A stretch of 64,000 bases of DNA, taken from positions 62,001-126,000 of the forward strand of contig JAUXNX010000031.1 of the NCBI GenBank assembly GCA_030682575.1, written 5' to 3'. Positions 35,074-45,101 of this stretch are shown in pieces. The DNA is from Gammaproteobacteria bacterium. Its GTDB lineage: Bacteria > Pseudomonadota > Gammaproteobacteria > Pseudomonadales > Pseudohongiellaceae. Under the pieces are notes generated by a model, which was not told the DNA's origin, made no database searches, and saw only the letters and a list, made by a program, of their open reading frames with translations. The position numbers were made by a program, and so were the translations under genes. Numbering within the stretch: position 1 is the first letter of the stretch; each line of letters starts with the position of its first letter.

Positions 35074-37467
35074 GGTTCCCCAGGCCAGCTTGTCCAGAGG
35101 TTCGGGACGATGCCAATGACGACCCTGCACGTAGTCGATCCCCAACTCGCGGCACAGGGCCAGAGTCTCGGCGTTATCGACATGTTCCGCGACTGTCTTC
35201 AGATTCATGAGATGTCCAATCTCATTGATTGACTTCACCATGGCCTTGTCGATCGCCGAGGCCTGCATGCTCCTGCACAGATCACCATTGATCTTGAGAA
35301 CATCCACAGGAAGATTGCGCAGATAAGCGAACGACGACATCCCTGCCCCGAAGTCATCCAGTGCAAACCTGCAACCAAGCCCCTTCAGAGCCTTGATCAA
35401 CCTGCCGGTGTAAGTCAGGTTCTCGATGACCGACAGTTCCGTAATCTCGAAGAAGATCCGGTCTCCGGGAATATTGCGGGATCTCATCTCTGCCGAAATG
35501 AAATCGAACAACTCCGAATCCGCCAGCGACATGGCAGAGAGATTGAGTGCGAAGAAATCAATGCCATCGAGTTTGTGACGATTTGCCGAAAACCACCGAA
35601 AGAAATGGCGAATGACCCAGCGATCGATCTGTCCCGTCAGTCGATAACGTTCCGCAGCGGGAAGAAATGCATCCGGGAGAATCATGGTATCGTCGCTGTC
35701 CTTGAGCCTGAGCAGGATTTCCACTCCCTGGCATTGCACATCATCGTTCTGCACAACATCGACATGATCGCCAGAGATACACAAATCTGACGCCACGCTG
35801 CTGATGCACTGAAAGAACAGTACAAAGCCACTACTCTCCAGCGCCTCTGTGATGCGTGACACCCACAACGTCTGCTGCAACTGCCTGCTCAGTTGTTTAT
35901 CGTCACCACTGTGCTCATGGGTACGGTTGCGCCCGGAATTCTTGGCAACAGCGCACGCCGAGTCTGCCAGGGTCAAGGCTGATGCTCTGGTGGAGGCCTC
36001 CGGAAATGAAAGATTGACGAGCCCCACGCTGGCGCCAAAAGTGAACTGGCGGCCTCCGGATTGAAAGCGGAACCCCGCAACCGCTTCCCGCAGATTGCCT
36101 GCGAGTTCTCGAGCGATCACGGGATCACAATCCAGCAGGATCACACCAAACTCGTCACCCCCGATGCGACCAAGCACGTCGGTACTGCGCAATTGGGCCC
36201 GCATCAGTTCGGCAATCTGAACCAGTACCTTGTCTCCCGCCATGTGACCGCAACTGTCATTGACGATCTTGAACCGATCCAGGTCGATGAAGAGCAAATG
36301 GTGGGAGCGCTTTTCAGAGTGCACACCAACGATGGCCTTGTCCAACTCCAGTTCAAACTGGTGGCGATTGATCAACCCGGTCAGCGCATCATGGGTCGCC
36401 TGATGCAGGAGGGCATGCTGACTACTCTGCAATGAATCCAGCATCCCGTTGAAGGCTCTGCCAAAGGCACCAATCTCGTCGTTGCCCGACACTGGCAAGC
36501 GCCGTTGCAGCCGCGAGTCGCCCACATCGTCCACTGCAGCACTGAGGGTTTCAAGGCGACGCAACACGGATTTGTCGAGAAACAGCAGGAACCAGCCAAC
36601 CAGCAGGATGAAGACCAGTCCTCCACCAATGCCGGAATACATCAATGTGCGCGAGGCCTCGCTGTAGAAGTCACGAGGCGTTGAGACTTTCATTACGAAG
36701 GAAGGCTTGCCCGAGTAATCGTTGATGAGACTGTAGATTTCTACTAATTCCCCATTGACGGGTTGAAACAACGCTCCCCGAGGACTTTCCTGAATCGCTT
36801 CCAGAACTGCCTGATTCCTCCCGTCGGCCACGAATTCCGCAAGTGGCAATATCTCGATCTCCTGTTCCACAATCTGCGCAAGATTCGCCACTGCTGCCTG
36901 GTTGTATTGCACGGCGGCAATCAGCGACGTCATACCGGAATTTCCTTCGAAATCCAGATTGGGGTGAGCGCTGATCAGGTGGATGACACCATCGATCATC
37001 ATGAGCCCTCTTTTGAAACTGGAGGTATCCTCATGCACATGAAGGTTGGACAGAATGACCGTACTCACGAAAGGGGAATCTGCCGTCTGAGGCACATCCA
37101 TGTTCACGTCTGAAGGATCAGTTTCCCGTGCGATAATCAGTTCGCCATCCTGATCGATGACCGCCAGATTGCGAATATTGAAACTTCCAGAGATGGCATC
37201 GGCCAACGCATCACGATAGGACACGGCTGTAGGGCCAGCAGAGATAAGAAAATGAATCAACCCGCCGGCTGCCCAACCGCGAATGACCTCGTCCAGTCGC
37301 TCGACCTCCAGATCGAGGGCATTGAGCACGCGACGCCGATTGAGTTCAAGGGTCTCCTGCTCGATATCCTCATAGCCCTGAAGAATGAACAGGTAGAAAC
37401 CAATGAATAATGAGGCCGACATCAGCAGAATCACCAACAGTTGGCCAAGCACTCTGGATCTGATCAT
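35065..37467 (-). CDS. Membrane GGDEF-EAL protein (c-di-GMP turnover)
   Basis: The 800-residue protein has TM1 near 8-30, a periplasmic sensor domain of the CHASE4 type by layout, and TM2 near 274-297. A HAMP-like linker, a GGDEF domain (GGDEF intact near 436) and an EAL domain follow. The EAL motif reads EIL in GVEILLRL. The other phosphodiesterase residues are present: N in ALNLS, FEITE, DDFGAG, K in VLKIN, AEH and VQGRHW, so the domain may still be active. It is convergent with the amidase gene. Confidence 0.9.
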   Translation of the reverse strand: MIRSRVLGQLLVILLMSASLFIGFYLFILQGYEDIEQETLELNRRRVLNALDLEVERLDEVIRGWAAGGLIHFLISAGPTAVSYRDALADAISGSFNIRNLAVIDQDGELIIARETDPSDVNMDVPQTADSPFVSTVILSNLHVHEDTSSFKRGLMMIDGVIHLISAHPNLDFEGNSGMTSLIAAVQYNQAAVANLAQIVEQEIEILPLAEFVADGRNQAVLEAIQESPRGALFQPVNGELVEIYSLINDYSGKPSFVMKVSTPRDFYSEASRTLMYSGIGGGLVFILLVGWFLLFLDKSVLRRLETLSAAVDDVGDSRLQRRLPVSGNDEIGAFGRAFNGMLDSLQSSQHALLHQATHDALTGLINRHQFELELDKAIVGVHSEKRSHHLLFIDLDRFKIVNDSCGHMAGDKVLVQIAELMRAQLRSTDVLGRIGGDEFGVILLDCDPVIARELAGNLREAVAGFRFQSGGRQFTFGASVGLVNLSFPEASTRASALTLADSACAVAKNSGRNRTHEHSGDDKQLSRQLQQTLWVSRITEALESSGFVLFFQCISSVASDLCISGDHVDVVQNDDVQCQGVEILLRLKDSDDTMILPDAFLPAAERYRLTGQIDRWVIRHFFRWFSANRHKLDGIDFFALNLSAMSLADSELFDFISAEMRSRNIPGDRIFFEITELSVIENLTYTGRLIKALKGLGCRFALDDFGAGMSSFAYLRNLPVDVLKINGDLCRSMQASAIDKAMVKSINEIGHLMNLKTVAEHVDNAETLALCRELGIDYVQGRHWHRPEPLDKLAWGTSE

Positions 37468-37502
37468 GGAAACTATTCTGGAACCGAATTGTTGTTATGT
37501 GG

Positions 37503-38894
37503 CTAATTGTAAACCACATCCCTTACAATGGTTCGCATGTCGCTGATCCCCCGGCGAAATGCATCAACATTGATGCGTTCGTCATTGCCATGTACGCCGG
37601 TCGCTTCGCCGTTCGGAGTAATGATCGGATCGAAGCCATAACTCACGATCCCCTGATCGCGCGTGAAGTGGCTATCGGTAAAGCCGGTGCTGACCGAGGG
37701 CAGGACACGGGAGCCGGGATGCAACTCGCGGGTCACTCGCTCAATTGCCTGAAAGAGACGCGAGGTGGTATCGGAAATGGCCGGTGTAAAAGCCATGATG
37801 ACCTCTACTTCGACGCCAGTGTCTGCAATCAGATTTTTCAGACCAGCCACGAACTCCTCCGAGGAGCGATCCGGAAGAATCCGGCAATCCAGTTCGGCCC
37901 ACGCTTCCGGCGGCACCACATTGATCTTGTTGGATGCCTCCATGCGCGTCATGGAACAGGTGTCGCGGGTCAAGGCATGGCGGCCAGGATTGTCTTCTTG
38001 CAACCGACGCATGAAGTCCGCGTCTTGTACCGCCAGTGACATATTCGCGAACGCTGCACCCCAGTCATCATTGCGCCCAACAGAGAGACCCTTGAAGTAG
38101 GCGTCCACGGGCGCGACGATGCGCGGCAGAAAGGGATTGGCGCGCAGAATCGCCAGCGCGTCGACGATGCGGGTAACCGAACTGGTGGTGCGCGGCGAAG
38201 ACCCATGACCAGGCACATCGATCGCCGTCAGGCGCAACCATACCGGGACCTTCTGGGTGACTTCCACACCGAAGACGACATCATCTCCTGTTCTACCACC
38301 ACTGCCACCTTCGTTCAGCAACAGCCCGACACCAGCAAAAATCTCTGGTCGATTCTCGATCAACCAACCCACGCCGAATTCACCACCGGCCTCCTCATCC
38401 GCGCTGGCCAGGAACACGACATCACGATTCAAGGGCAACCCGGTACGATGCAGACTCAGGAACGCGGCAAGATGAGAGATGCCTGTCCCCTTCATGTCAC
38501 GAGCCCCACGACCCAGAATATAACCATCGCGCAATTCGCCGGACAACGGATCGGTTGTCCAGTAATTCAAATCTGCCGGCACTACATCGGTGTGTTGCAG
38601 CAACATCAACGCGGGCTCATCACCCCCTTCGAGTCGCGCCCAGATGTTGCCCCTTCCCGGTGCACTCTCCGCAGTCTCGTAGGCTATGCCTTCGGCTTCG
38701 AAGATGCGGGCGAAGAATTCCACCGCACGGTATTCATTTCCCGGCGGGTTGACCGTGTCCACACGTATGTATTCCTGCAACCAGGCGACTGCCTCGTCTT
38801 CAATCGACGGCGAATTTCCTGCTGTCTGAGCATGGATCTGAAAGGTTATAGCGCAGATTGCAAAACCCAGAACAGGCAGAAATGGAATCTTCAT
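37503..38894 (-). CDS. Exported M20-family metallopeptidase
   Basis: Zinc-dependent peptidase or deacylase of the ArgE/DapE/CPG2 family. The 463-residue protein has a signal peptide ending near IHAQ. The metal-binding motifs are in order: LQHTDVVPAD, GRGARDMKGTG, FLASADEEAGGEFG and the C-terminal GVHGNDERINVD. Its substrate is likely a peptide or N-acyl amino acid; the exported location suggests nutrient scavenging (inference). It follows pilU by 45 bases on the same strand. Confidence 0.9.
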   Translation of the reverse strand: MKIPFLPVLGFAICAITFQIHAQTAGNSPSIEDEAVAWLQEYIRVDTVNPPGNEYRAVEFFARIFEAEGIAYETAESAPGRGNIWARLEGGDEPALMLLQHTDVVPADLNYWTTDPLSGELRDGYILGRGARDMKGTGISHLAAFLSLHRTGLPLNRDVVFLASADEEAGGEFGVGWLIENRPEIFAGVGLLLNEGGSGGRTGDDVVFGVEVTQKVPVWLRLTAIDVPGHGSSPRTTSSVTRIVDALAILRANPFLPRIVAPVDAYFKGLSVGRNDDWGAAFANMSLAVQDADFMRRLQEDNPGRHALTRDTCSMTRMEASNKINVVPPEAWAELDCRILPDRSSEEFVAGLKNLIADTGVEVEVIMAFTPAISDTTSRLFQAIERVTRELHPGSRVLPSVSTGFTDSHFTRDQGIVSYGFDPIITPNGEATGVHGNDERINVDAFRRGISDMRTIVRDVVYN

Positions 38895-38939
38895 GACTTT
38901 GGCAACTCCTCGGCGGTGTGTGGAGACAAAAGGGACATG

Positions 38940-40046
38940 TCACTCGCGATCAACAGAGAGTCCGTGGCCGTCGCCTTCTGGTCTTGATCCTCGGCCAAGA
39001 CGAATCTTCAATGCCAGATTATTGCGTGAATCCGCATTGTTGAGCGCGTCCTCTTCAGTGATCCTGCCTTGCATGAACAGATCATACAGAGATTGATCAA
39101 AGGTTTGCATGCCGCTTTCACGACTTTTCTCGATCGTTTCCTTGATAAGATCAATCTCCCGCTTCTCGATCAGATCCGAGATGTAGGGTGACTTCAGCAT
39201 CACTTCCACCGCAGGCACACGCTTGCCCCCGACTGCAGGAATGAGGCGCTGGGAGATCACAGCCCGCAGGTTCAATGACAGATCGATCAGTAATTGATGA
39301 TGCGCGGTATCGGGAAAGAAGTTGATGATCCTGTCTATGGCCTGATTTGCGTTGTTGGCGTGCAACGTCGAGAGACACAGGTGGCCTGTCTCGGCGTAAG
39401 CAATGGCGTGCTGCATGGTCTCACGGTCGCGGATTTCACCAATCAATATGACGTCCGGCGCCTCGCGCATGGCATTCTTCAGAGCATTCGCATAGCTGTG
39501 CGTATCCAGTCCGACCTCGCGCTGATCCACTACCGATTTCTTATGCGAGTAGATGAATTCTATGGGCTCTTCGATCGTGAGTATGTGCCCGTCCTTGTTG
39601 GTATTGCGGTAATCGACCATCGCCGCCAGTGTTGTGGACTTGCCGGACCCGGTTGCTCCCACCACGAGAATCAGCCCGCGCGGTTCCAGTACGAGATTCT
39701 TGAGAACCAGAGGCAACTGCAACTCCTCAATGCTTGGAATGCGGGTCTTGATATAGCGAATCACCATCGATACTTCGCCGCGCTGGCGATAGACATTCAC
39801 CCGAAAGCGCCCGGTGTCCGGCAGAGTAATGGCCAGATTGAGTTCCAACTCTTTTTCGAAGATCTTTTGCTGCGCATCATCGGCAATGGAGTAGGCCAGA
39901 CGCTTGACTTCTCCCGGCTGCAGGACCGTTTTTCCTACCGGCATCGAATGCCCCTGAATCTTGATTGTCACAGGGGCTCCGACACTGAAGAAGAGATCTG
40001 ACGCTTCCTTCTCCACCATGAACTTCAGGTACGGGGTAAGATCCAT
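38940..40046 (-). CDS. pilU: PilU, type IV pilus retraction ATPase
   Basis: Retraction motor accessory to PilT for twitching motility. The 368-residue protein from ATG 40046 (AAGGA six bases upstream) has Walker A GATGSGKST, an Asp box with LTIEEPIEFIY and a His box with STLHANNANQAIDRI. The sequence SHKKSVVDQREVG and the long C-terminal tail mark PilU rather than PilT. No pilT is adjacent, although pilT and pilU are usually neighbours. Confidence 0.93.
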   Translation of the reverse strand: MDLTPYLKFMVEKEASDLFFSVGAPVTIKIQGHSMPVGKTVLQPGEVKRLAYSIADDAQQKIFEKELELNLAITLPDTGRFRVNVYRQRGEVSMVIRYIKTRIPSIEELQLPLVLKNLVLEPRGLILVVGATGSGKSTTLAAMVDYRNTNKDGHILTIEEPIEFIYSHKKSVVDQREVGLDTHSYANALKNAMREAPDVILIGEIRDRETMQHAIAYAETGHLCLSTLHANNANQAIDRIINFFPDTAHHQLLIDLSLNLRAVISQRLIPAVGGKRVPAVEVMLKSPYISDLIEKREIDLIKETIEKSRESGMQTFDQSLYDLFMQGRITEEDALNNADSRNNLALKIRLGRGSRPEGDGHGLSVDRE

Positions 40047-40100
40047 CACGGTTCCTTTCTGAAAAATGATCGCAGCCTGATTGTATACAGAAGCGCATTG

Positions 40101-41264
40101 CTATTCATAATAACCCTTGCGCACTACCCCGGAGTTCACCCCGTCCACTGCACCATCGCGCAGCCACTGCAACGACGCATCGAACAACAAGGGGGCGTTG
40201 GTCTCCCACATTGCGTTATGGGAAGCGCACCCCAAATCAAGCAGTATCTTTTCTGCAGCTCCGAGATCCTCATACATTTCGTTGACCCGCGCAGCAGGCA
40301 CCTGTCCATCCAGATCAGCTGCAACAAGCAACATCGGAGTTTGCGTCTGCGCTACCACATCGCGGGTCCAGCCCCATACTGCAGTGCTCGGTGCACGGCG
40401 TACTCCAGTGCCCCAGGTGGCACCCACTGGATCGGAGGCGAGCATGTCCTGCCAGACAGCAGTGCGGACATGAGACTCTACCTGATTGCTGCAACCAGTT
40501 TGACGCGCCCAGTTACTGACAAAGTCCTGTCGGGACTGTTTGGTGAATGCAGCCCCGGGTACCGGTACTGCATCCGGTGGATTGGCAGAGCGATTACGAT
40601 TGTAGGCAGGCGCCAGGAGCACCACTCTGTCGACCTTCTCTGGATACTGTGCCGCATAGCCAGCCGCACGCGGTCCGCCAAGCGACCATGCCACCATGTG
40701 TACCTTATCGACTCCACGCAGCTCGCGCAGATAATCTACCACAGCATTGATGTCATGCCAGTCCGATTCAATGGTCGTGGCGCCGAATGGATAACTGGGA
40801 GCGCAGGTGGTTGCGAGCATGGCGGGAATGAAATCCTGTTGTGCCTGCTCCGACAGATTGCAGGGATCGTTCATGACATGAGGGCGAGTCGAGCGACCAT
40901 ACCCTGTGGTGTCCATGGCGAAGGTGTCGTATCCCGCCTCGGCCAGATATGCCATCCAACTGTAACCTGCCACGGGCACATCGAACGCCACCTCTGCCGG
41001 TGTACCTGCGCCATGCACGAACAACACAACCTTGCCATTGAGATCGGCACTGCGCAGCGGTATCTCCGGACGGGTTCGTTCACGGACATAAATCTGCGCT
41101 GTTTCGCCTGCCATCGATGGCGCTGTGGAGACAACCTGTACGTAGTGATCGATGCGCAGTACCTCAACGGAAGGCTGAGCGAGATCCTGAGCAATTGACT
41201 GCATCGAGATAATGCTGCCGAAAACGGCGAACAGCGGGAAGAAGCGGCGGAGACCTGTTTTCAT
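40101..41264 (-). CDS. Exported alpha/beta hydrolase
   Basis: The 387-residue protein starts at ATG 41264 with a signal peptide (MKTGLRRFFPLFAVFGSIIS...). It has the oxyanion-type FVHGAGTPAEVAF and the nucleophile region VAWSLGGPRAAGYA, followed by RVVLLAPAY. The final part has ADLDGQVPAARVNEMYEDL and CASHNAMW, likely supplying the acid and histidine. The substrate is unknown. It follows the glycerate kinase gene on the same strand by about 95 bases. Confidence 0.85.
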   Translation of the reverse strand: MKTGLRRFFPLFAVFGSIISMQSIAQDLAQPSVEVLRIDHYVQVVSTAPSMAGETAQIYVRERTRPEIPLRSADLNGKVVLFVHGAGTPAEVAFDVPVAGYSWMAYLAEAGYDTFAMDTTGYGRSTRPHVMNDPCNLSEQAQQDFIPAMLATTCAPSYPFGATTIESDWHDINAVVDYLRELRGVDKVHMVAWSLGGPRAAGYAAQYPEKVDRVVLLAPAYNRNRSANPPDAVPVPGAAFTKQSRQDFVSNWARQTGCSNQVESHVRTAVWQDMLASDPVGATWGTGVRRAPSTAVWGWTRDVVAQTQTPMLLVAADLDGQVPAARVNEMYEDLGAAEKILLDLGCASHNAMWETNAPLLFDASLQWLRDGAVDGVNSGVVRKGYYE

Positions 41265-41360
41265 TGTATTACTCCGGTAGAGGTTTTCTGGAACGGGCAC
41301 TATACAACAGCCCTGGTGTTTACGACGAATAACAACGAACTCACACGAATTCATCGTTGA

Positions 41361-42497
41361 TTACTTTACAACAGTGGCGTGCAACAACCGCGCCAGCTGC
41401 TCAGCTCGTGCGGCAAGGTTATGCTCTGCACTTGCAAAGGACGCCTCTCTGGACAATGGCCCAGGTGTGATGGCGAAGGCAGCAGTGAGACCCAATGCAT
41501 ACAACGATTCAAGAGAATCTCCCACCACTCCGGCCAGTGCGATCACCGGTACACCGTATTTCTGCGCCAGCCTGCAAACACCCACCGGCACCTTGCCTGA
41601 AGCGCTTTGCCCGTCGAGGCTGCCCTCGCCGGTGATGACCACGTCGGCGCCACTCATGTGCTGCTCAAGATTCACAGCCCTAATCACTGTCTCGACACCA
41701 GAAACCAATGTCGCGCCAAGCAATCCCTGCAGAGATGCTCCAATGCCGCCCGCCGCACCACTTCCAGAAAAGCCATTCACCGTGAATCCATGGGCATGGG
41801 CGCATTCCGCATAGTGCTGCAAACATCTTTCCAGCTGTGCGACTTCATCAGGAGAGGCGCCTTTCTGTGGCGAATAAACCGCAGCGGCACCCTGCGAGCC
41901 GAGCAGATCATTGCTTACATCGGTAGCCAGCGTAATTTCGACACCTTCCAGGAGCTTGCGCGCCGCTGCGATGTCCATATGTGCAAGCCGCATCAGCGCG
42001 GCACCACCGGGCGGCAACTCATTTCTGTCTGCGTCAGTGAAACTGGCGCCCAGTGCCTGCAGCAAACCAACGCCCGCGTCCGTCGTCGCACTCCCACCCA
42101 GTCCGATGATCAAGCTGCGCGGGCGGTGTTGCAGAGCCGCGAGAATCAATTCTCCAGTGCCCCGGCTGCTCGCGATCAGTGCATTGCGATTCTGTGGCGG
42201 CACACGATGCAGACCACTCGCCTCCGCCACTTCCATAACAGCTGTGCTGCCGTTGTCCAACAATCCGTATTGAGCGGTCACCCGCATGCCCATTGGATCA
42301 GTAACAGAACACGAATGCAGCGATCCGTTCTGTGCATTGACCAGCGCCACCGTCGTCCCTTCGCCACCATCGGCCAGAGGCACTTCTGTCAGGACATCAT
42401 CAGGGGCGACCCGGCGCCAACCCTCTGCAATGGCATGCGCGACCTGCTGCGCACTGAGGCATTCCTTGAAGGAGTCAGGCGCGATGATGATGTGCAT
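41361..42497 (-). CDS. Glycerate kinase (GlxK/GarK family)
   Basis: Phosphorylates D-glycerate, usually to 2-phosphoglycerate, feeding lower glycolysis. The 378-residue protein has IAPDSFKECLSAQQVA at the N-terminus, PLADGGEGT at about 39-47, GLGGSATTDAGVG in the middle and GEGSLDGQSASGK near the end, all diagnostic. The ATG at 42497 is chosen. It lies directly downstream of a GntP-type permease gene, so the pair probably takes up and activates glycerate or a related sugar acid. Confidence 0.93.
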   Translation of the reverse strand: MHIIIAPDSFKECLSAQQVAHAIAEGWRRVAPDDVLTEVPLADGGEGTTVALVNAQNGSLHSCSVTDPMGMRVTAQYGLLDNGSTAVMEVAEASGLHRVPPQNRNALIASSRGTGELILAALQHRPRSLIIGLGGSATTDAGVGLLQALGASFTDADRNELPPGGAALMRLAHMDIAAARKLLEGVEITLATDVSNDLLGSQGAAAVYSPQKGASPDEVAQLERCLQHYAECAHAHGFTVNGFSGSGAAGGIGASLQGLLGATLVSGVETVIRAVNLEQHMSGADVVITGEGSLDGQSASGKVPVGVCRLAQKYGVPVIALAGVVGDSLESLYALGLTAAFAITPGPLSREASFASAEHNLAARAEQLARLLHATVVK

Positions 42498-42520
42498 GGG
42501 GCGACTTTCCATACGGACCT

Positions 42521-43903
42521 TCACAGCGCCACCAAAGAAACAAGCCACACCGCGACAATGGTGACCAGACCCATCGCCAGCGTAGCGCCCGTATGCGCAC
42601 GATACGCAGTCGGCACATCCATACGACTGAACTGCGCCACCACCCAGAAGTAACTGTCATTTGCGTGCGACACTGTCATCGCGCCTGCACCAACCGCCAT
42701 CACTGTCAGCACACGTCCCATGTCACTTTCAAGTCCGATTTGCGGGAGAAGCGGCGCCACCAACGCAGACGCCGCCACCAGCGCCACCGTAGAAGACCCC
42801 TGCGCTGTTTTCAGTGCGGCGGCCACAAGGAATGGCACCACTACTCCGAGGCCAAGAGTGGAAAGACTGTTGCCGAGAAATTCACCGAGTGGGGTGGCGG
42901 CCAGCACCGCACCAAACGCGCCACCTGCGCCTGTCACCAGCAGGATAGGCGCGGCAATCACCAACGCATGCCCGGTCTGTTCGCCAAATGATTTCATGCG
43001 GTCATCGCCGCGCAGCAGCAACACCGCGCAACCCAGGCCTGCCATCAGTGCATTAAGTGGTTTGCCGAGAAAATTCAACCATTCATACAATGCGCCTCTG
43101 CCGAAAAAATCCGCAGGATAGTTCGCCAGTGAACCGATGCAGATCAGAAGAATCGGCACCAGGATCGGCGCGAATGCGAGCAGAGGCCCCGGCAACCCAT
43201 TGTGATGACCTGCGCGCTGACCCCACAACTCAGGCGTCGCGATGTTCTGCTCTGCAGACACTGCATTGTTCTTTTCCTCATCCAGCTCCGCACTGTGCAG
43301 ATGCCGGCTGAAGTGCGCCCACACCAACCCAGTGGCAGCGGCAATCAGCGCGAAACCAAGACCCGCCAGAATCACCATGCCCAGATTATCGCCGAGTCCC
43401 AGATTGCCAGCCGCCGCAATCGGTCCCGGCGTGGGAGGCACCAGTGTATGCGTGGCAAATAAACCAGTAGAGAGCGCCACCGTCATCGCCACAGGAGAAG
43501 TGTTGAGCGTCCGCGCCAGCGACCGCTTGAGACTGTTGAGAATCACGAAACCGGAATCGCAGAACACCGGAATGGAAACGAAGTACCCGACCGCCGACAT
43601 TGTCAGCGTCGGAAAGCGCTGCCCGAACACCCGGATGATCGACTCCGCCATCGTAATCGCCGCGCCGCTGCGCTCCAGAATCACACCGATGATTGTCCCC
43701 AACACAATCACCAGACCGATGCTGCCCATGATGTTGCCAAAGCCGCCGCGAATGATCGTGTCGATATCGCGCAAGGGCAGACCATAGGCAAACGCCGCAA
43801 TGAAGGCGGCAAGCAGAAGCGTGAAGAAGGGACTTAGCTGGAGCCTGGCCGTCGCGAAGACGATCAGGGCAATGAGAACCAGCAGGATGAACACCAGCGT
43901 CAT
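42521..43903 (-). CDS. GntP-family gluconate/glycerate symporter
   Basis: Inner-membrane proton symporter for sugar acids. The 460-residue protein has about twelve segments, with GGFGNIMGSIGLVIVLGTIIG near the N-terminus, the family region SIPVFCDSGFVIL, and QGSSTVALVAASAL in the second half. The glycerate kinase gene follows 23 bases after its stop. A glycerate uptake operon is the simplest reading. Confidence 0.93.
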   Translation of the reverse strand: MTLVFILLVLIALIVFATARLQLSPFFTLLLAAFIAAFAYGLPLRDIDTIIRGGFGNIMGSIGLVIVLGTIIGVILERSGAAITMAESIIRVFGQRFPTLTMSAVGYFVSIPVFCDSGFVILNSLKRSLARTLNTSPVAMTVALSTGLFATHTLVPPTPGPIAAAGNLGLGDNLGMVILAGLGFALIAAATGLVWAHFSRHLHSAELDEEKNNAVSAEQNIATPELWGQRAGHHNGLPGPLLAFAPILVPILLICIGSLANYPADFFGRGALYEWLNFLGKPLNALMAGLGCAVLLLRGDDRMKSFGEQTGHALVIAAPILLVTGAGGAFGAVLAATPLGEFLGNSLSTLGLGVVVPFLVAAALKTAQGSSTVALVAASALVAPLLPQIGLESDMGRVLTVMAVGAGAMTVSHANDSYFWVVAQFSRMDVPTAYRAHTGATLAMGLVTIVAVWLVSLVAL

Positions 43904-44011
43904 GGAGACATTCCCGATTATTCTTGTTGCAGAAGTTATTGGAGGGGGTGAGCACTGAAGTATAGGCGGGCTGGCGGCCGCAATGCCACAAGTTGTCGTG
44001 GCAGCACTACC

Positions 44012-45010
44012 TCAGTTCCCGCCAGCGTCCACGTAAGTCCCCTCCTCCACTCTGGCCCCCCGTAGAATATTCACCATGCCATAGTTCCCCTCATGGCACG
44101 CATACTCATACAGCTCCTCTTGCATCTTCAGCATCGGCACCAACACAGTGACCGGCGCGACAAAAGCCTGTGGATCATCCGCAGTGAACACGTAATGCAC
44201 TTCATTGTCGGAGACGCGAGTGAAGCGCTCAGTCAGGTGCATGTTGGCGCCGATGCCTGTGCCTCGAAAACTCTGAGTCTTGTCGGTGAAGTTTCGGGTT
44301 TCGACAACGAGAGTATCTCCTTCCCAGTAGCCTCTGGAATCGCCAGTCCACTGCTGGACGTCATCCGGCAATCGTGGACGACCATCGATCGGCACGATAC
44401 GCGCCTCGTGAATCATCTCGTTGAAGATGACGAAATGATCCTCGTTCTGAAAGAGCTGCACATTATTGTTGTACATGCTCGGCATGAATGGTGGCACGGA
44501 GTTGAACCCCAACAGGCAGCGCTCGGAGAGGCCACGGTCTTCCGGGCCGTCCTTGCCGATACCGCCCACAGTGAAGCGCACGGGCCGCTCACCGGGTGTA
44601 TCGGGACCAAGCCCTCCAAAAGCGACCGGCGCACCAGGTACACGGGCAGGCATACGGCCATTGGGGGGATCAATAATCAGCGACGTGCGAACGTTGTCGC
44701 CAAGCGGCGTGCCTTCCACCCAGAACTGGTTGTAGCCGACGAGTCTGTCGTCAGGATTGTCAGGATCGGGATCTATCGTTGCTGCTTCCGCTCGCGCGCG
44801 GATCCGGGCAACTTGATCGGCAGTCAGATATTCCTGATCAGCGTATGCGGCAGGGCGCTCCAGCGGTGTGTTGGAGCTGAAATTCCAGACGCCACGCAGA
44901 TCGGGCTGGCCCCATTCGTTGCGGGGTGCGATGTAGTTGTCATCGGCAGCTTGAGAAATGGTGGTCAGAACGGTAAAGGAGACAGCGAGGCACAGAAGGA
45001 ATTTTTGCAT
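44012..45010 (-). CDS. Exported GxW-type protein 1 (family unknown)
   Basis: Function unknown. The 332-residue exported protein (signal peptide MQKFLLCLAVSFTVLTTISQA) is a near-paralogue of the product at 45931: shared blocks include NEWGQPDLRGVWNFSSNT, FNSVPPFMPSMYNNN, TGDSRGYWEGDTLVVET and EYACHEGNYGMVNILRG. The recurrent GxW and WEGDTLVV motifs suggest a repetitive beta domain. Related proteins are widespread in marine Gammaproteobacteria (from memory). It is separated from the next family member by a REP hairpin. Confidence 0.8.
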   Translation of the reverse strand: MQKFLLCLAVSFTVLTTISQAADDNYIAPRNEWGQPDLRGVWNFSSNTPLERPAAYADQEYLTADQVARIRARAEAATIDPDPDNPDDRLVGYNQFWVEGTPLGDNVRTSLIIDPPNGRMPARVPGAPVAFGGLGPDTPGERPVRFTVGGIGKDGPEDRGLSERCLLGFNSVPPFMPSMYNNNVQLFQNEDHFVIFNEMIHEARIVPIDGRPRLPDDVQQWTGDSRGYWEGDTLVVETRNFTDKTQSFRGTGIGANMHLTERFTRVSDNEVHYVFTADDPQAFVAPVTVLVPMLKMQEELYEYACHEGNYGMVNILRGARVEEGTYVDAGGN

Positions 45011-45045
45011 GAGGTCCTCCGAAGAGTCGAAGATGGGGTCAATCA

Positions 45046-45087
45046 ATCGCCTGCAAGGCAGGCTCCCACAGGGGAGCTGCTTGCAGG
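45046..45087. repeat. Single REP-type hairpin between two GxW-protein genes
   Basis: ATCGCCTGCAAGGCAGGCTC (45046-45065) runs into a REP tail, CCCACAGG. On the minus strand the sequence begins with the Pseudomonas-type GTGGGAGCCTGC pattern. The region 45050-45087 folds into an imperfect hairpin (outer arms CCTGCAAG / CTTGCAGG). It lies in the 91-base gap between the genes at 45102 and 44012. Confidence 0.75.
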
Positions 45088-45101
45088 TGACGCAGCGGAA
45101 A

